The notes: a model not told the origin generated them from the sequence alone. DNA of 7,637 nucleotides from an uncultured Devosia sp. (GCA_934553185.1 CAKTFF010000091.1:1-7637), one strand, 5' to 3'; positions 1 through 7,012 are shown, numbered from the stretch's first letter. Numbers and translations: made by a program.

Positions 1-570
1 GACCTGGGTCACGTCGCCGACCAGGTAGCGCGCCAGGTCGATGATATGGGTGGTCTGCTCGACCATCTGGCCGCCCGACTGATCCTCGTGCCACCACCAT
101 TGCGGCGGTGGAGTGCTGTCGAGCCAATAGCCGGAAATCAGCTGTGCGGGACGGTGCGCGAGATGCCGGCGGGCTTCTTCCACTGTCTCGATATAGCGCC
201 AATGGTAGCCCACGCCGGTGATAAGGCCGCGCTGCTCGACCTCGCGGGCGATGGCTTCGGCGACCTCGATGTCAAGCGAGACGGGCTTTTCCACGAAGAA
301 GGGCAAACCGCGGGCAACGGCGCGCTGTTCGGGCTCGCCATGCGCAAAGGGCGGCACGCAGATATAAACTGCATCAAGGTCGGGATCGTCGAGCAGCTCG
401 GCAGAGTTGTTATAAGCACGCGCGCCGAAGCGGGAGGCGGTGCCGACGGCCCGGTCGAAATCGGGATCGGCGAAGCCTGTAAATTCGACATCGTCGAATT
501 GCTCAAGCACGCCCAGATGGCGCTGGGCAATGCCGCCCACGCCAATAAAGCCAAGCCGGGTTTTGTTCAT
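1..570 (-). CDS. Gfo/Idh/MocA-family oxidoreductase, C-terminus cut by window edge
   Basis: The first 190 residues of an NAD(P)-dependent sugar or sugar-nucleotide oxidoreductase are present; the family is usually 330-390 residues, so the C-terminal part lies beyond base 1. Seen: an N-terminal Rossmann glycine motif FIGVGGIAQRH (residues 8-18), an acidic residue after the second strand (ADPD, 34-37), the family hallmark EKP (94-96) with presumed catalytic Lys95, and the start of the second domain with GGQMVEQTTHIIDLARYLVG (166-185), where His175 fits the usual active-site histidine. A Trp-rich stretch (PPPQWWWHED, 154-163) precedes it. The ATG overlaps the stop of the upstream glycosyltransferase as ATGA, and AAGG lies 9 bases upstream, so translation is probably coupled. 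Its position in a glycan operon suggests it modifies a sugar nucleotide or sugar (oxidation, or a step in deoxy- or amino-sugar synthesis). This family is catalytically diverse, so the substrate is not assignable. Confidence 0.9.
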   Translation of the reverse strand, partial: MNKTRLGFIGVGGIAQRHLGVLEQFDDVEFTGFADPDFDRAVGTASRFGARAYNNSAELLDDPDLDAVYICVPPFAHGEPEQRAVARGLPFFVEKPVSLDIEVAEAIAREVEQRGLITGVGYHWRYIETVEEARRHLAHRPAQLISGYWLDSTPPPQWWWHEDQSGGQMVEQTTHIIDLARYLVGDVTQV

Positions 571-1661
571 GCACGCGTACCTTGATCATTGGCTAAAAGG
601 GAGTGGTAGACAATTGCCGTCTGGCTGGCCATGCGCTGCGCCGTAAAATGATCCGCAAAGCGGCGGGCAGCCGACGCGGCTGCAGCACCGGATGCTGTTT
701 GATCGGCAAGGGCGGCGACGATTGCGGCGCTGAGCGCGGCAGGGTCGTTGGGCGGAACCAGGTGCTGGTAATCGGCGCCCAAGGCTTCAACCGTGCTGCC
801 GATGGCGGTGGCGACGACCGGAACAGAGGCCGCCATCGCTTCGAGCAAAGCCAGCGACAGGCCCTCGAAATGGGAGGGCAGAACAAAAAGGTCGCTTGCG
901 GCAAGAAGGTCGGGAACGTCGCTCCGGGCGCCCAGCATCCGGACCTTGTCGCCAAGCTGCCGATCGTCGATCAAGGCCTGGATCGAGGCTTGTTCAGGAC
1001 CATTGCCGACAAGAAGAAACTGGGTGCGCGGCCGGGTAGCGAGAACCTGTTCGGCAGCGGCCACCAGAAGGTCATAGCCTTTTTGCGGGGTGAAGCGGGC
1101 AACGCTGAGCACAATCTGCTCGTCTTGGTCGATGTTCAACTCGGCACGTATCTGCGTTGCAGTGCGCAGCGCCGGCTGGGGCGCGATGCCGTTGCGGATG
1201 ACCTGGATGGGACCCCTGCCCTGCCCGACATGGGACCGGGCGACGGCGTCCGACACGGCAATGCGGCGATCAACCGAAAGGAGCAAAGCACGGTATTCAG
1301 CCTGCTGGACGGGGCTGGTGAGGAGGTATGGCAGATGCTCGGTGCGCACCACCGGCATTCCGGCGGCACGGGCGGCCCGCACCAGAGCGTGGCCCTCCCA
1401 ACCTATGCCGGCGTGGATATGAACGAGATCAGCCCGGTGGTCGCGCAGCCAGTTTCGGAAGTGGTCGGGACGCGAGGGATTGATGATCTTGATACGCAGA
1501 CCCTGTTCGGCGGCCCGGCGCAGAAGATTGCTTCCTTGGATTTCGCCGAGCGCGAGCACGACGTCATATTCCCCGCCCAAGGCCGCGCCAAGGGTGAGCA
1601 TGTGCTCACCCATGCCCGAAGGATCGGCGCTGTCGGTCGCCAGAACGATCCTGCGCTTCAC
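567..1661 (-). CDS. GT4-type (GT-B fold) glycosyltransferase
   Basis: A complete 364-residue retaining glycosyltransferase that should transfer a sugar from an activated donor to a glycan or lipid-linked acceptor at the cytoplasmic face of the membrane. Seen: an N-terminal acceptor domain with a glycine-containing loop (DPSGMGEHM, residues 13-21), HIHAGIGWEGH (81-91), the inter-domain segment VIRNGI (154-159), then the donor domain with SVARFTPQKGYDLL (186-199) and LLVGNGPE (216-223). The GT4 EX7E motif is intact in HFEGLSLALLEAM (Glu266 and Glu274), followed by PVVATAIGST. There is no signal peptide or membrane segment. The start is GTG; it overlaps the TGA of the upstream fusion gene as GTGA, and only a weak GGCGG-like site lies upstream, so translation probably depends on coupling. 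The stop overlaps the next gene's ATG. Donor and acceptor specificity cannot be read from sequence. In context it probably builds the same glycan as its neighbours. Confidence 0.93.
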   Translation of the reverse strand: MKRRIVLATDSADPSGMGEHMLTLGAALGGEYDVVLALGEIQGSNLLRRAAEQGLRIKIINPSRPDHFRNWLRDHRADLVHIHAGIGWEGHALVRAARAAGMPVVRTEHLPYLLTSPVQQAEYRALLLSVDRRIAVSDAVARSHVGQGRGPIQVIRNGIAPQPALRTATQIRAELNIDQDEQIVLSVARFTPQKGYDLLVAAAEQVLATRPRTQFLLVGNGPEQASIQALIDDRQLGDKVRMLGARSDVPDLLAASDLFVLPSHFEGLSLALLEAMAASVPVVATAIGSTVEALGADYQHLVPPNDPAALSAAIVAALADQTASGAAAASAARRFADHFTAQRMASQTAIVYHSLLANDQGTRA

Positions 1662-3967
1662 GCCGTCACCGCCGCCGGAGCCGTTTCGGTCATGCGGCGA
1701 TAGGTGGCGAGCGCCTGCCCGACGACCTGATCCATGTTGTAGTAGCGATAGGTGCCCAGGCGCCCAACAAAGGTGACGTTGCCATGTTCCTTGGCGAGGG
1801 TTTCGTAGCGCTTGTAGAGCGCCGCATTTTCCGGCCGGGGAATGGGATAGTAGGGGTCGCCGTGGTCCTGGGGGAACTCGTAGGTGATGCTGGTCTTGCC
1901 ATGAACCTGGCCGGTCAGATGCTTGTATTCGGTGATACGGGTATAGGGCACTGAGGGATCCGGATAGTTCACGACAGCTACGGACTGGAAGCGCCGTTGA
2001 TCCAGGGTTTCATGCTGAAAGGCAAGGCTTCGATAGGGCAGAGCACCGAAACGGTGTTCAAAATATTCATCGATCGGGCCGGTATAGATCGTATGGGGCG
2101 CCACCTGCTCGGCCGAGAGGTCCTTGAAGTCGACGCCCAGCGCCAGTTCGATGTTTTCGTGGTCCACCATGTTCTCGAACATGGCCGTGTAGCCATGGAG
2201 CGGCATGGCCTGGAAGCGGTCGAGGAAATAGCGATCATCGGTGTTGAAGCGCGTGGGCACGCGGGAGGTCACCGATTTGTCCAGTTCGCTCGGGTCCATG
2301 CCCCATTGCTTGCGCGTATAGCCCTCAAAGAAGGTGCGATAGAGTTCGGTGCCGACCTGGTTGATCACCACGTCGCGTGAGCTGCGGATCGGATCGACCG
2401 GTTCGGCGCGCGACTGGAGGAAAGCTTCGGTGTCGCTATCGCTCTGGAGGGTGAGACCATAAAGAGCGTTCAGCGTCGTGCGGTTGATCGGCATGGGCAC
2501 GAGCTTATCGGCCACCGAGGCGAGCACGCGATGCTCGTAGGGGCGCCAGGCGGTGAAGCGCGACAAATAGGTAACGATGTCGTCGCTGTTGGTGTGAAAA
2601 ATATGCGGGCCGTATTTGTGCACCAGGATGCCCGCTTCATCGAGGTGGTCATAAGCGTTGCCCCCCACATGCGGACGGCGGTCGCACAGGAGCACGCGCT
2701 TGCCCGAGCCTGCCGCCAGGCGCTCAGCCAAAACGCTGCCGGCAAAACCAGCGCCGACGATCAGGTAGTCATAGGGCGCCCCACGACCCTGGCGCCGGAC
2801 AGCGGGCGCTGCAGGCGTGGTCCGGCCGCGCCGCACGGCCTCGTCGAGCAGGCCCGACATGCGGCGATGAATATCGTCCCAGCTCATGGCGGCGAGCTTG
2901 TCTTCGACCTGAGGGAGGATGCTGGACTTGTCCATGACCAGCGCCTTTTCGCATGCGGCTATGAAGGCCTCCGGGGTCCCGGCGATCTGCACGGCACCAA
3001 TGCCGTCATAGGTGGAAACGACGTCGACAATGGGCGTGGATACGACCGGCAAGCCGGCAGCTAGGTATTCGGGCGTCTTCGTGGGGCTGATGAAGCGGGT
3101 GGCCTCGTTGATGGCAAAGGGCATCAGCGCAACGTCCCAGGCAGCAAGAGCACGAGGCAGTTCGCTGTATTGCCGCGGCCCGACGAAATGGAGGTTAGGC
3201 ACGCGCGGCAGATCGTGCTGGCCGATCTTGGCGAGCGGCCCAACCATGATGATGGACCAATCGGGACGTGCGCGGGCAAGCTTTTCAAGCAGGGGCAGAT
3301 CGATACGCTCGTCGATCACGCCATAGAAGCCCAGCTTCTTGCCCGGCAATGCCTTCATCTCGGGAGCAGGCTCTGCCGTGCTGCGGGCGGTCCGGAAGTG
3401 CTCCAGTTCGACGCCCGAGGGGAAGAGATGCACATTGTCGTGGCGGTTGCGCCGCGCCTGGTAAAGGCTCGACCCACCGGTCAGCACCAGATCGGCGCGC
3501 GCCATCAACTGCGTTTCAAGGTCCTTCAGATTGGGCGGGGCAAAGCGGAAGCTCGCCAGCTCGTCCATGCAGTCATAGACCACCGCTGCCGCATCGACAT
3601 GGCGGGCAAAGCTGAACATGAGCGGGCTATAAAACCACAGGACGGGTTTGGTGATGTTGTGAAGGCGCAGCATCAAATCCAGCAGCCCGGCAAGGGCAGC
3701 GTTGCGGCGCGCTTCGTCCCAGTGGTGAGGCACGCGGGGCCGCAGCGAGATGACGCTGCTGCCCTCGTAGGGGTGGTATTCAAGATAAGGAGAGTGGTGG
3801 TCGGTGGGGATGAATTCTTCCCAGAAATAGATCTGCCGCCCTTGGGCGAAGCGGTTCATCAGGTGCTGCGGACGCTGCAGGACGAAGTCCCAGCGCAGAT
3901 GGGAGAAACAGATCAGCGGCCCGTCGGTGGCAACGTCCGGGTGCATGGGCGAGACTTGCTGGTTCAT
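1658..3967 (-). CDS. glf: Fusion protein: GT-B glycosyltransferase + UDP-galactopyranose mutase
   Basis: 769 residues in one uninterrupted frame. Residues about 15-375 form a GT-B glycosyltransferase: FSHLRWDFVLQRPQHLM (21-37), YDCMDELASF (131-140), FYGVIDERIDLPLLEKL (214-230), and donor-site SPTKTPEYLAAGLPVVSTP (294-312; Glu300). A basic/proline/alanine linker (about 378-398) leads to a full-length UDP-galactopyranose mutase (399-769), an FAD enzyme converting UDP-galactopyranose to UDP-galactofuranose. Its marks are GAGFAG (405-410), VGGNAYD (434-440), YGPHIFHT (452-459), FEGYTRKQWG (547-556; Trp555), RVPTRFNTDDRYF (569-581; Arg573), PYRSLAF (644-650; Arg646) and GRLGTYRYYNMDQVVGQA (735-752). 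By remembered alignment, Tyr742 matches the Klebsiella active-site Tyr, while Asn744 falls where that enzyme has Asp. The ATG chosen leaves 7 bases after the upstream stop; its ribosome site is weak (GAG, 6-base spacing), and Met8 is an alternative. An upstream extension to 4216 would lie wholly inside the previous gene and is rejected. Inference: the fused transferase may use UDP-galactofuranose directly. Confidence 0.93.
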   Translation of the reverse strand: MNQQVSPMHPDVATDGPLICFSHLRWDFVLQRPQHLMNRFAQGRQIYFWEEFIPTDHHSPYLEYHPYEGSSVISLRPRVPHHWDEARRNAALAGLLDLMLRLHNITKPVLWFYSPLMFSFARHVDAAAVVYDCMDELASFRFAPPNLKDLETQLMARADLVLTGGSSLYQARRNRHDNVHLFPSGVELEHFRTARSTAEPAPEMKALPGKKLGFYGVIDERIDLPLLEKLARARPDWSIIMVGPLAKIGQHDLPRVPNLHFVGPRQYSELPRALAAWDVALMPFAINEATRFISPTKTPEYLAAGLPVVSTPIVDVVSTYDGIGAVQIAGTPEAFIAACEKALVMDKSSILPQVEDKLAAMSWDDIHRRMSGLLDEAVRRGRTTPAAPAVRRQGRGAPYDYLIVGAGFAGSVLAERLAAGSGKRVLLCDRRPHVGGNAYDHLDEAGILVHKYGPHIFHTNSDDIVTYLSRFTAWRPYEHRVLASVADKLVPMPINRTTLNALYGLTLQSDSDTEAFLQSRAEPVDPIRSSRDVVINQVGTELYRTFFEGYTRKQWGMDPSELDKSVTSRVPTRFNTDDRYFLDRFQAMPLHGYTAMFENMVDHENIELALGVDFKDLSAEQVAPHTIYTGPIDEYFEHRFGALPYRSLAFQHETLDQRRFQSVAVVNYPDPSVPYTRITEYKHLTGQVHGKTSITYEFPQDHGDPYYPIPRPENAALYKRYETLAKEHGNVTFVGRLGTYRYYNMDQVVGQALATYRRMTETAPAAVTA

Positions 3968-3974
3968 GATTGGC

Positions 3975-5129
3975 TCACACATACTCGGGTTCATCGTGGG
4001 ACAGGGTCGAAGGCAGGCGGGGCGCTCGGACGAGGTCAGCGAGCTTGGCAATGGAATGGGGCCAGGCCCAATGGTCAAGCACGACCTGGCGCGTTGCCCA
4101 GTCTTGGCGCTTAAGCGCCTGGAGAATGGCTTGCTCGAACTGTTCGGGCGCGGCGGCCAGGCCAGTATCGAGGCGGATGTACTGGAGCCCACACCGCAGG
4201 TTGGCATTGGCCACAACCGGCAGGCCCGCCAGCATGTATTCGGTCAGGATGGCCGGCGCGCCGTCGTCCTGGCCGCAGACCACACCGACCCGCGCCTGAT
4301 TGATGAGGCGATTGACCTCGTCATGCGAGACACCGGGGGGGCCGACGAAATCAATATCCAATCGCCGATGCGCCGCTTCGGCGCGCAGGCGGTCACCGTC
4401 TTCGCCATAGCCCATGACGCAGAGCGCCTTGAGCGGCTGCGGCGAGCGCCCAAGCGCGTCAAACAGGATGTCATGCCGTTTATAGGGCTGAGCCGCGGCG
4501 ACATAGACCACGTCGTAGCGTTTTTCCGCATCGGGAATGGGGAAAAACGTGTCTGCGGAGGCGAAGTCGGGGCCGATCGGCAGCACCATTATGGGCATGT
4601 CCGGATGGCGCGCCCGTACGTCGTCGCTCTGCCAGTCCGAACCGGTGATGACAAGGTCGAAATGCCGGCTGGTTTCAGGCGGCACGCGCAAGGCGGGCAC
4701 ATCGATGGAATTGTAGATGATGGTGCTGGCCGAGCAGGCGTCGAGAATGGCTTCGGAGACACCCAGACCCAGAACGCAGAGGATTTTGGGCGCGCCATGC
4801 TCGCGGATGAAACCGAGCATGGCTTCGGAGTGGAATGGCGCATGGCTATCGACGGCAAAGGCGCGTCGCGTCAGCACATCGCTGTCGCGCCGCGTGGCAA
4901 TGCCGGAGCCGCGATGGTGGTGCCAGATTTCGGCAAAGCGGGCCATGCCGGAGTGAACGGCCGCAAGCGGCAGGCGTTCGAGATAGCCGCCCACCACATG
5001 TGGCTTGGTGCCTTGGCCAAGCGGACCGGGGTGCTTGTCAGGCTGGTGTGGTGGATAACCGGGACTTTCTTCGACCAGGTCGCTGATGACGACGATCGCA
5101 TCGGAAAGGGCAGCCCCAGCTACAGGCAC
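3975..5129 (-). CDS. GT-B fold glycosyltransferase (GT4/GT1-like), first gene of glycan operon
   Basis: A complete 384-residue cytoplasmic glycosyltransferase. The N-terminal half is poorly conserved but shows IVVISDLVEESPGYPPHQPD (12-31) and HFDLVITGSDWQSDDVRARH (156-175), the usual GT-B layout. The donor half is clear: DVVYVAAAQPYKRHDILFDAL (206-226), CVMGYGEDGDRLR (237-249), DFVGPPGVSHDEVNRLI (260-276) and GVVCGQDDGAPAILTEYMLAGLPVVAN (282-308). At the EX7E position the first Glu is Asp (Asp289, then Glu297), a conservative change. There is no signal peptide or membrane helix. The start is GTG: an in-frame TGA lies immediately before it, and GGAG sits 6 bases upstream, which supports this start. 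The fusion gene begins 7 bases after its stop, so the two are co-transcribed. Donor and acceptor are unknown; the mutase next door suggests a galactofuranose-containing glycan. Confidence 0.88.
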   Translation of the reverse strand: MPVAGAALSDAIVVISDLVEESPGYPPHQPDKHPGPLGQGTKPHVVGGYLERLPLAAVHSGMARFAEIWHHHRGSGIATRRDSDVLTRRAFAVDSHAPFHSEAMLGFIREHGAPKILCVLGLGVSEAILDACSASTIIYNSIDVPALRVPPETSRHFDLVITGSDWQSDDVRARHPDMPIMVLPIGPDFASADTFFPIPDAEKRYDVVYVAAAQPYKRHDILFDALGRSPQPLKALCVMGYGEDGDRLRAEAAHRRLDIDFVGPPGVSHDEVNRLINQARVGVVCGQDDGAPAILTEYMLAGLPVVANANLRCGLQYIRLDTGLAAAPEQFEQAILQALKRQDWATRQVVLDHWAWPHSIAKLADLVRAPRLPSTLSHDEPEYV

Positions 5130-5135
5130 TCAGCA

Positions 5136-5139
5136 CTCC
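5136..5139 (-). promoter_or_regulatory. Ribosome-binding site for the 3975-5129 glycosyltransferase
   Basis: On the minus strand GGAG lies 6 bases before the GTG at 5129. An in-frame TGA directly precedes that GTG, so this site together with the stop fixes the N-terminus. Confidence 0.7.
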
Positions 5140-5183
5140 ATCACAGGGAATAAACACGCGGCAAGCCGGGACCTAGCGGGTTA

Positions 5184-5242
5184 CCAGCGGTTTAATGCTG
5201 GACGTGGGGCTATGTTCCTTGGCGCGGCTGCGTGTGACGCAG
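5184..5242. promoter_or_regulatory. Inverted repeats in the 181-bp gap upstream of the glycan operon
   Basis: The gap 5130-5310 carries no credible gene. Within it are a perfect dyad with 6-base arms and a 3-base spacer, CTGCGT-GTG-ACGCAG (5228-5242), and a second dyad, CCAGC-N8-GCTGG (5184-5201). The region must hold either the glycan-operon promoter or read-through from cysW. I could not find a convincing -35/-10 pair on the minus strand, so an operator role for the dyads is only a possibility. They could also be leader-transcript hairpins. Confidence 0.3.
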
Positions 5243-5282
5243 GTTATCTGCCATACAGGCAAATGCCCATGCGGTCCACACC

Positions 5283-5297
5283 GGAGGTCACGCCTCC
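5283..5297 (-). other. Short hairpin just after cysW
   Basis: GGAGG-N5-CCTCC lies 13 bases beyond the cysW stop, with a 5-base GC-rich stem. No T-run follows on the minus strand, so it is not a canonical intrinsic terminator. It could protect the 3' end of the transcript or be incidental. Confidence 0.25.
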
Positions 5298-5310
5298 ACA
5301 GAAGGCTGGC

Positions 5311-6171
5311 TCAGTGCCCCCTGCCTGTGGCGGCAAGCTCGTCGCCATAGCGCCATTCGAGCCCGGTCTTGAGCACCAGCGTGACCAGGGCCAACAGCGC
5401 CAGCAGCGAAGCAAGGGCAAAGGCGGCGGTGCTTTGGTATTCGTTGTAGAACATCTCGACCTGGAGCGGCATGGTCGTGGTTTGGCCGCGGATCTTGCCG
5501 GACACGACGGCGACAGCGCCGAACTCACCCATGGCGCGGGCATTGCACAAGAGGACGCCGTAAAGGAGACCCCACTTGATGTTGGGGAGGGTGACGCGCC
5601 AGAAGGTTTGCCAACCCGAAGCGCCGAGCGAAAGCGCTGCTTCCTCGTCGCCGGTGCCCTGGTCCTGCATCAGCGGGATCAATTCGCGCGCCACAAAGGG
5701 AAAGGTTACGAAGATGGTGGCCAGCACAATGCCCGGCACGGCAAAGAGCACCTCGATGCCATAGGATTTAAGCCAAGGCCCCAGCAGGCTACCCGAGCCA
5801 AACAACAGCACATAGACCAGGCCCGAGATCACCGGAGAGACCGAGAAGGGCAGATCGATCAGTGTGGTGAGAAAGGCCTTGCCCTTGAACTCGAACTTGG
5901 CAATGGCCCAGGATGCGGCGACGCCGAAGACGACATTGAGCGGCACGGCGATGGCGGCCACCAGCAGCGTCAGCCGGATGGCAGCCTGCGCATCGGGCTG
6001 CGCAAGCGACTGCCAATAAGCATCAAAGCCCTGCCGGAACGCTTCGGAAAACACAGCGACCAGCGGCAGCACGATAAACAGCGCCATGAAGGCCAGGCCA
6101 TTGAGGATCAGCGTCCAGCGGACGGCGGCGGGTTCGCTGGTAGGGGAAAAGCGGCGCGCATCAGCTGCCAT
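5311..6171 (-). CDS. cysW: Sulfate/thiosulfate ABC transporter permease CysW
   Basis: One of two inner-membrane permease subunits of the sulfate/thiosulfate importer, 286 residues, normal for CysW. About six hydrophobic segments are visible (roughly 21-43, 65-91, 103-126, 140-163, 198-224 and 247-268). CysW-like features are LIDLPFSVSPVISGLVYVLL (104-123) and the cytoplasmic EAA loop that docks the ATPase, DEEAALSLGASGWQTFWRV (175-193), followed by NARAMGEFGAVAVVSGKIRG (210-229). Two in-frame ATGs exist, at 6177 and 6171. The ribosome site GGAGG (6179-6183) is 7 bases from the second but only about 1 base from the first, so 6171 was chosen. The gene overlaps the end of cysT by 11 bases, implying coupled translation and equal subunit amounts. 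The ATPase gene cysA, which often follows, is not downstream. Confidence 0.95.
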   Translation of the reverse strand: MAADARRFSPTSEPAAVRWTLILNGLAFMALFIVLPLVAVFSEAFRQGFDAYWQSLAQPDAQAAIRLTLLVAAIAVPLNVVFGVAASWAIAKFEFKGKAFLTTLIDLPFSVSPVISGLVYVLLFGSGSLLGPWLKSYGIEVLFAVPGIVLATIFVTFPFVARELIPLMQDQGTGDEEAALSLGASGWQTFWRVTLPNIKWGLLYGVLLCNARAMGEFGAVAVVSGKIRGQTTTMPLQVEMFYNEYQSTAAFALASLLALLALVTLVLKTGLEWRYGDELAATGRGH

Positions 6172-7006
6172 AGCCATACCTCCGGCGGCTCCAGGCCTGG
6201 ATCAGGTTGATCACGAACAGCATGACAAAGGAGATCGACAACATCACGGTGGCGATGACCGCTGCACCGGCATAGTTGAACTCTTCGAGCCGGATTACGA
6301 TCAGCAGCGGGGCGATCTCGGACACGAAAGGAATGTTGCCGGCAATAAAGATCACCGAACCATATTCCCCGACCGCTCGAGCAAAGGCCAGGGCAAAGCC
6401 GGTGAGGATGGCCGGGGTCAGGCTGGGGAGGAGCACGCGGCTGATGGTTTGCAGCCGGTTGGCACCCAGGGTCGCGGAGGCTTCCTCGACTTCCTTGCTG
6501 GTTTCTTCAAGAATGGGCTGAATGGTCCGCACCACAAAGGGCAGGCCGATAAAGATCATCGCGACCGTGATGCCGACGGGCGTATAGGCAATGCGCCAGC
6601 CAAGCGGCGCGACAAGCTGGCCGATCAAGCCATTGGGTGCGTAGATCGCCGTCAGGGCAATGCCGGCAACAGCGGTGGGGAGGGCAAAAGGCAGGTCGAC
6701 CACCGCGTCAAACAGGCGGCGGCCCGGAAAACGATACCGCACCAGCACCCAGGCGATCAGCGTTCCAAACACCACATTGATGCCCGCAGCAATCAGCGCG
6801 GTGACAAAGCTGGTGCGCAGCGCCGCCAGCACGCGGGCATCGGTGGCTGCGGCCCAAAACCCGCCCCAGCCCAGGCCCGACGCGCGCGCAACAAGGGCGA
6901 TGAGGGGAATGAGGATGATGAGGCCAAAATAGGCGAGGGTAAATCCCAGCGTCAGCCCGAAGCCAGGAATGACACTGGGCTGGCGAAACCGCCCGCTTGC
7001 TGCCAT
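6161..7006 (-). CDS. cysT: Sulfate/thiosulfate ABC transporter permease CysT (CysU)
   Basis: The partner permease of CysW, 281 residues, typical of the family. Hydrophobic segments lie near 14-40, 63-89, 101-125, 143-160, 196-223 and 246-270. Recognisable CysT features are VDLPFALPTAVAGIALTAIY (103-122) followed by APNGLIG (123-129), and an EAA loop EVEEASATLGANRLQTISRV (172-191), then FARAVGEYGSVIFIAGN (208-224). With CysW it forms the membrane channel receiving sulfate or thiosulfate from the periplasmic binding protein encoded upstream. The ATG at 7006 is preceded by GGAGG with 6-base spacing; a longer reading from TTG at 7024 has no comparable site and would run through this ribosome site, so it was rejected. 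The gene lies 163 bases after a small unrecognised gene, an unusually long gap for this operon. Confidence 0.95.
   Translation of the reverse strand: MAASGRFRQPSVIPGFGLTLGFTLAYFGLIILIPLIALVARASGLGWGGFWAAATDARVLAALRTSFVTALIAAGINVVFGTLIAWVLVRYRFPGRRLFDAVVDLPFALPTAVAGIALTAIYAPNGLIGQLVAPLGWRIAYTPVGITVAMIFIGLPFVVRTIQPILEETSKEVEEASATLGANRLQTISRVLLPSLTPAILTGFALAFARAVGEYGSVIFIAGNIPFVSEIAPLLIVIRLEEFNYAGAAVIATVMLSISFVMLFVINLIQAWSRRRYGYGS
6179..6183 (-). promoter_or_regulatory. Ribosome-binding site deciding the cysW start
   Basis: GGAGG on the minus strand, inside the 3' end of cysT. It is 7 bases from the ATG at 6171 and almost touching the ATG at 6177, so it favours 6171 as the true start. Confidence 0.75.
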
Positions 7007-7012
7007 CGATGC

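Noticed and set aside
603..1703. Long plus-strand open frame (366 codons) opposite the GT4 glycosyltransferase
   Set aside because: It is antisense to a clear glycosyltransferase, with no recognisable motif and low-complexity composition typical of a reverse-strand shadow in GC-rich DNA.
3968..4216. N-terminal extension of the fusion protein to an ATG at 4216
   Set aside because: The extension lies wholly within the upstream glycosyltransferase gene, is Ser/Pro/Arg-rich without homology, and the ATG at 3967 sits properly after the upstream stop.
3927..5153. Long plus-strand open frame (408 codons)
   Set aside because: It lies opposite the well-supported glycosyltransferase 3975-5129 and shows no family motif.
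5244..5280. Eight-codon leader peptide starting at an ATG near 5272 on the minus strand
   Set aside because: No ribosome site, no Cys/Met codon run that would suggest attenuation, and no terminator partner.
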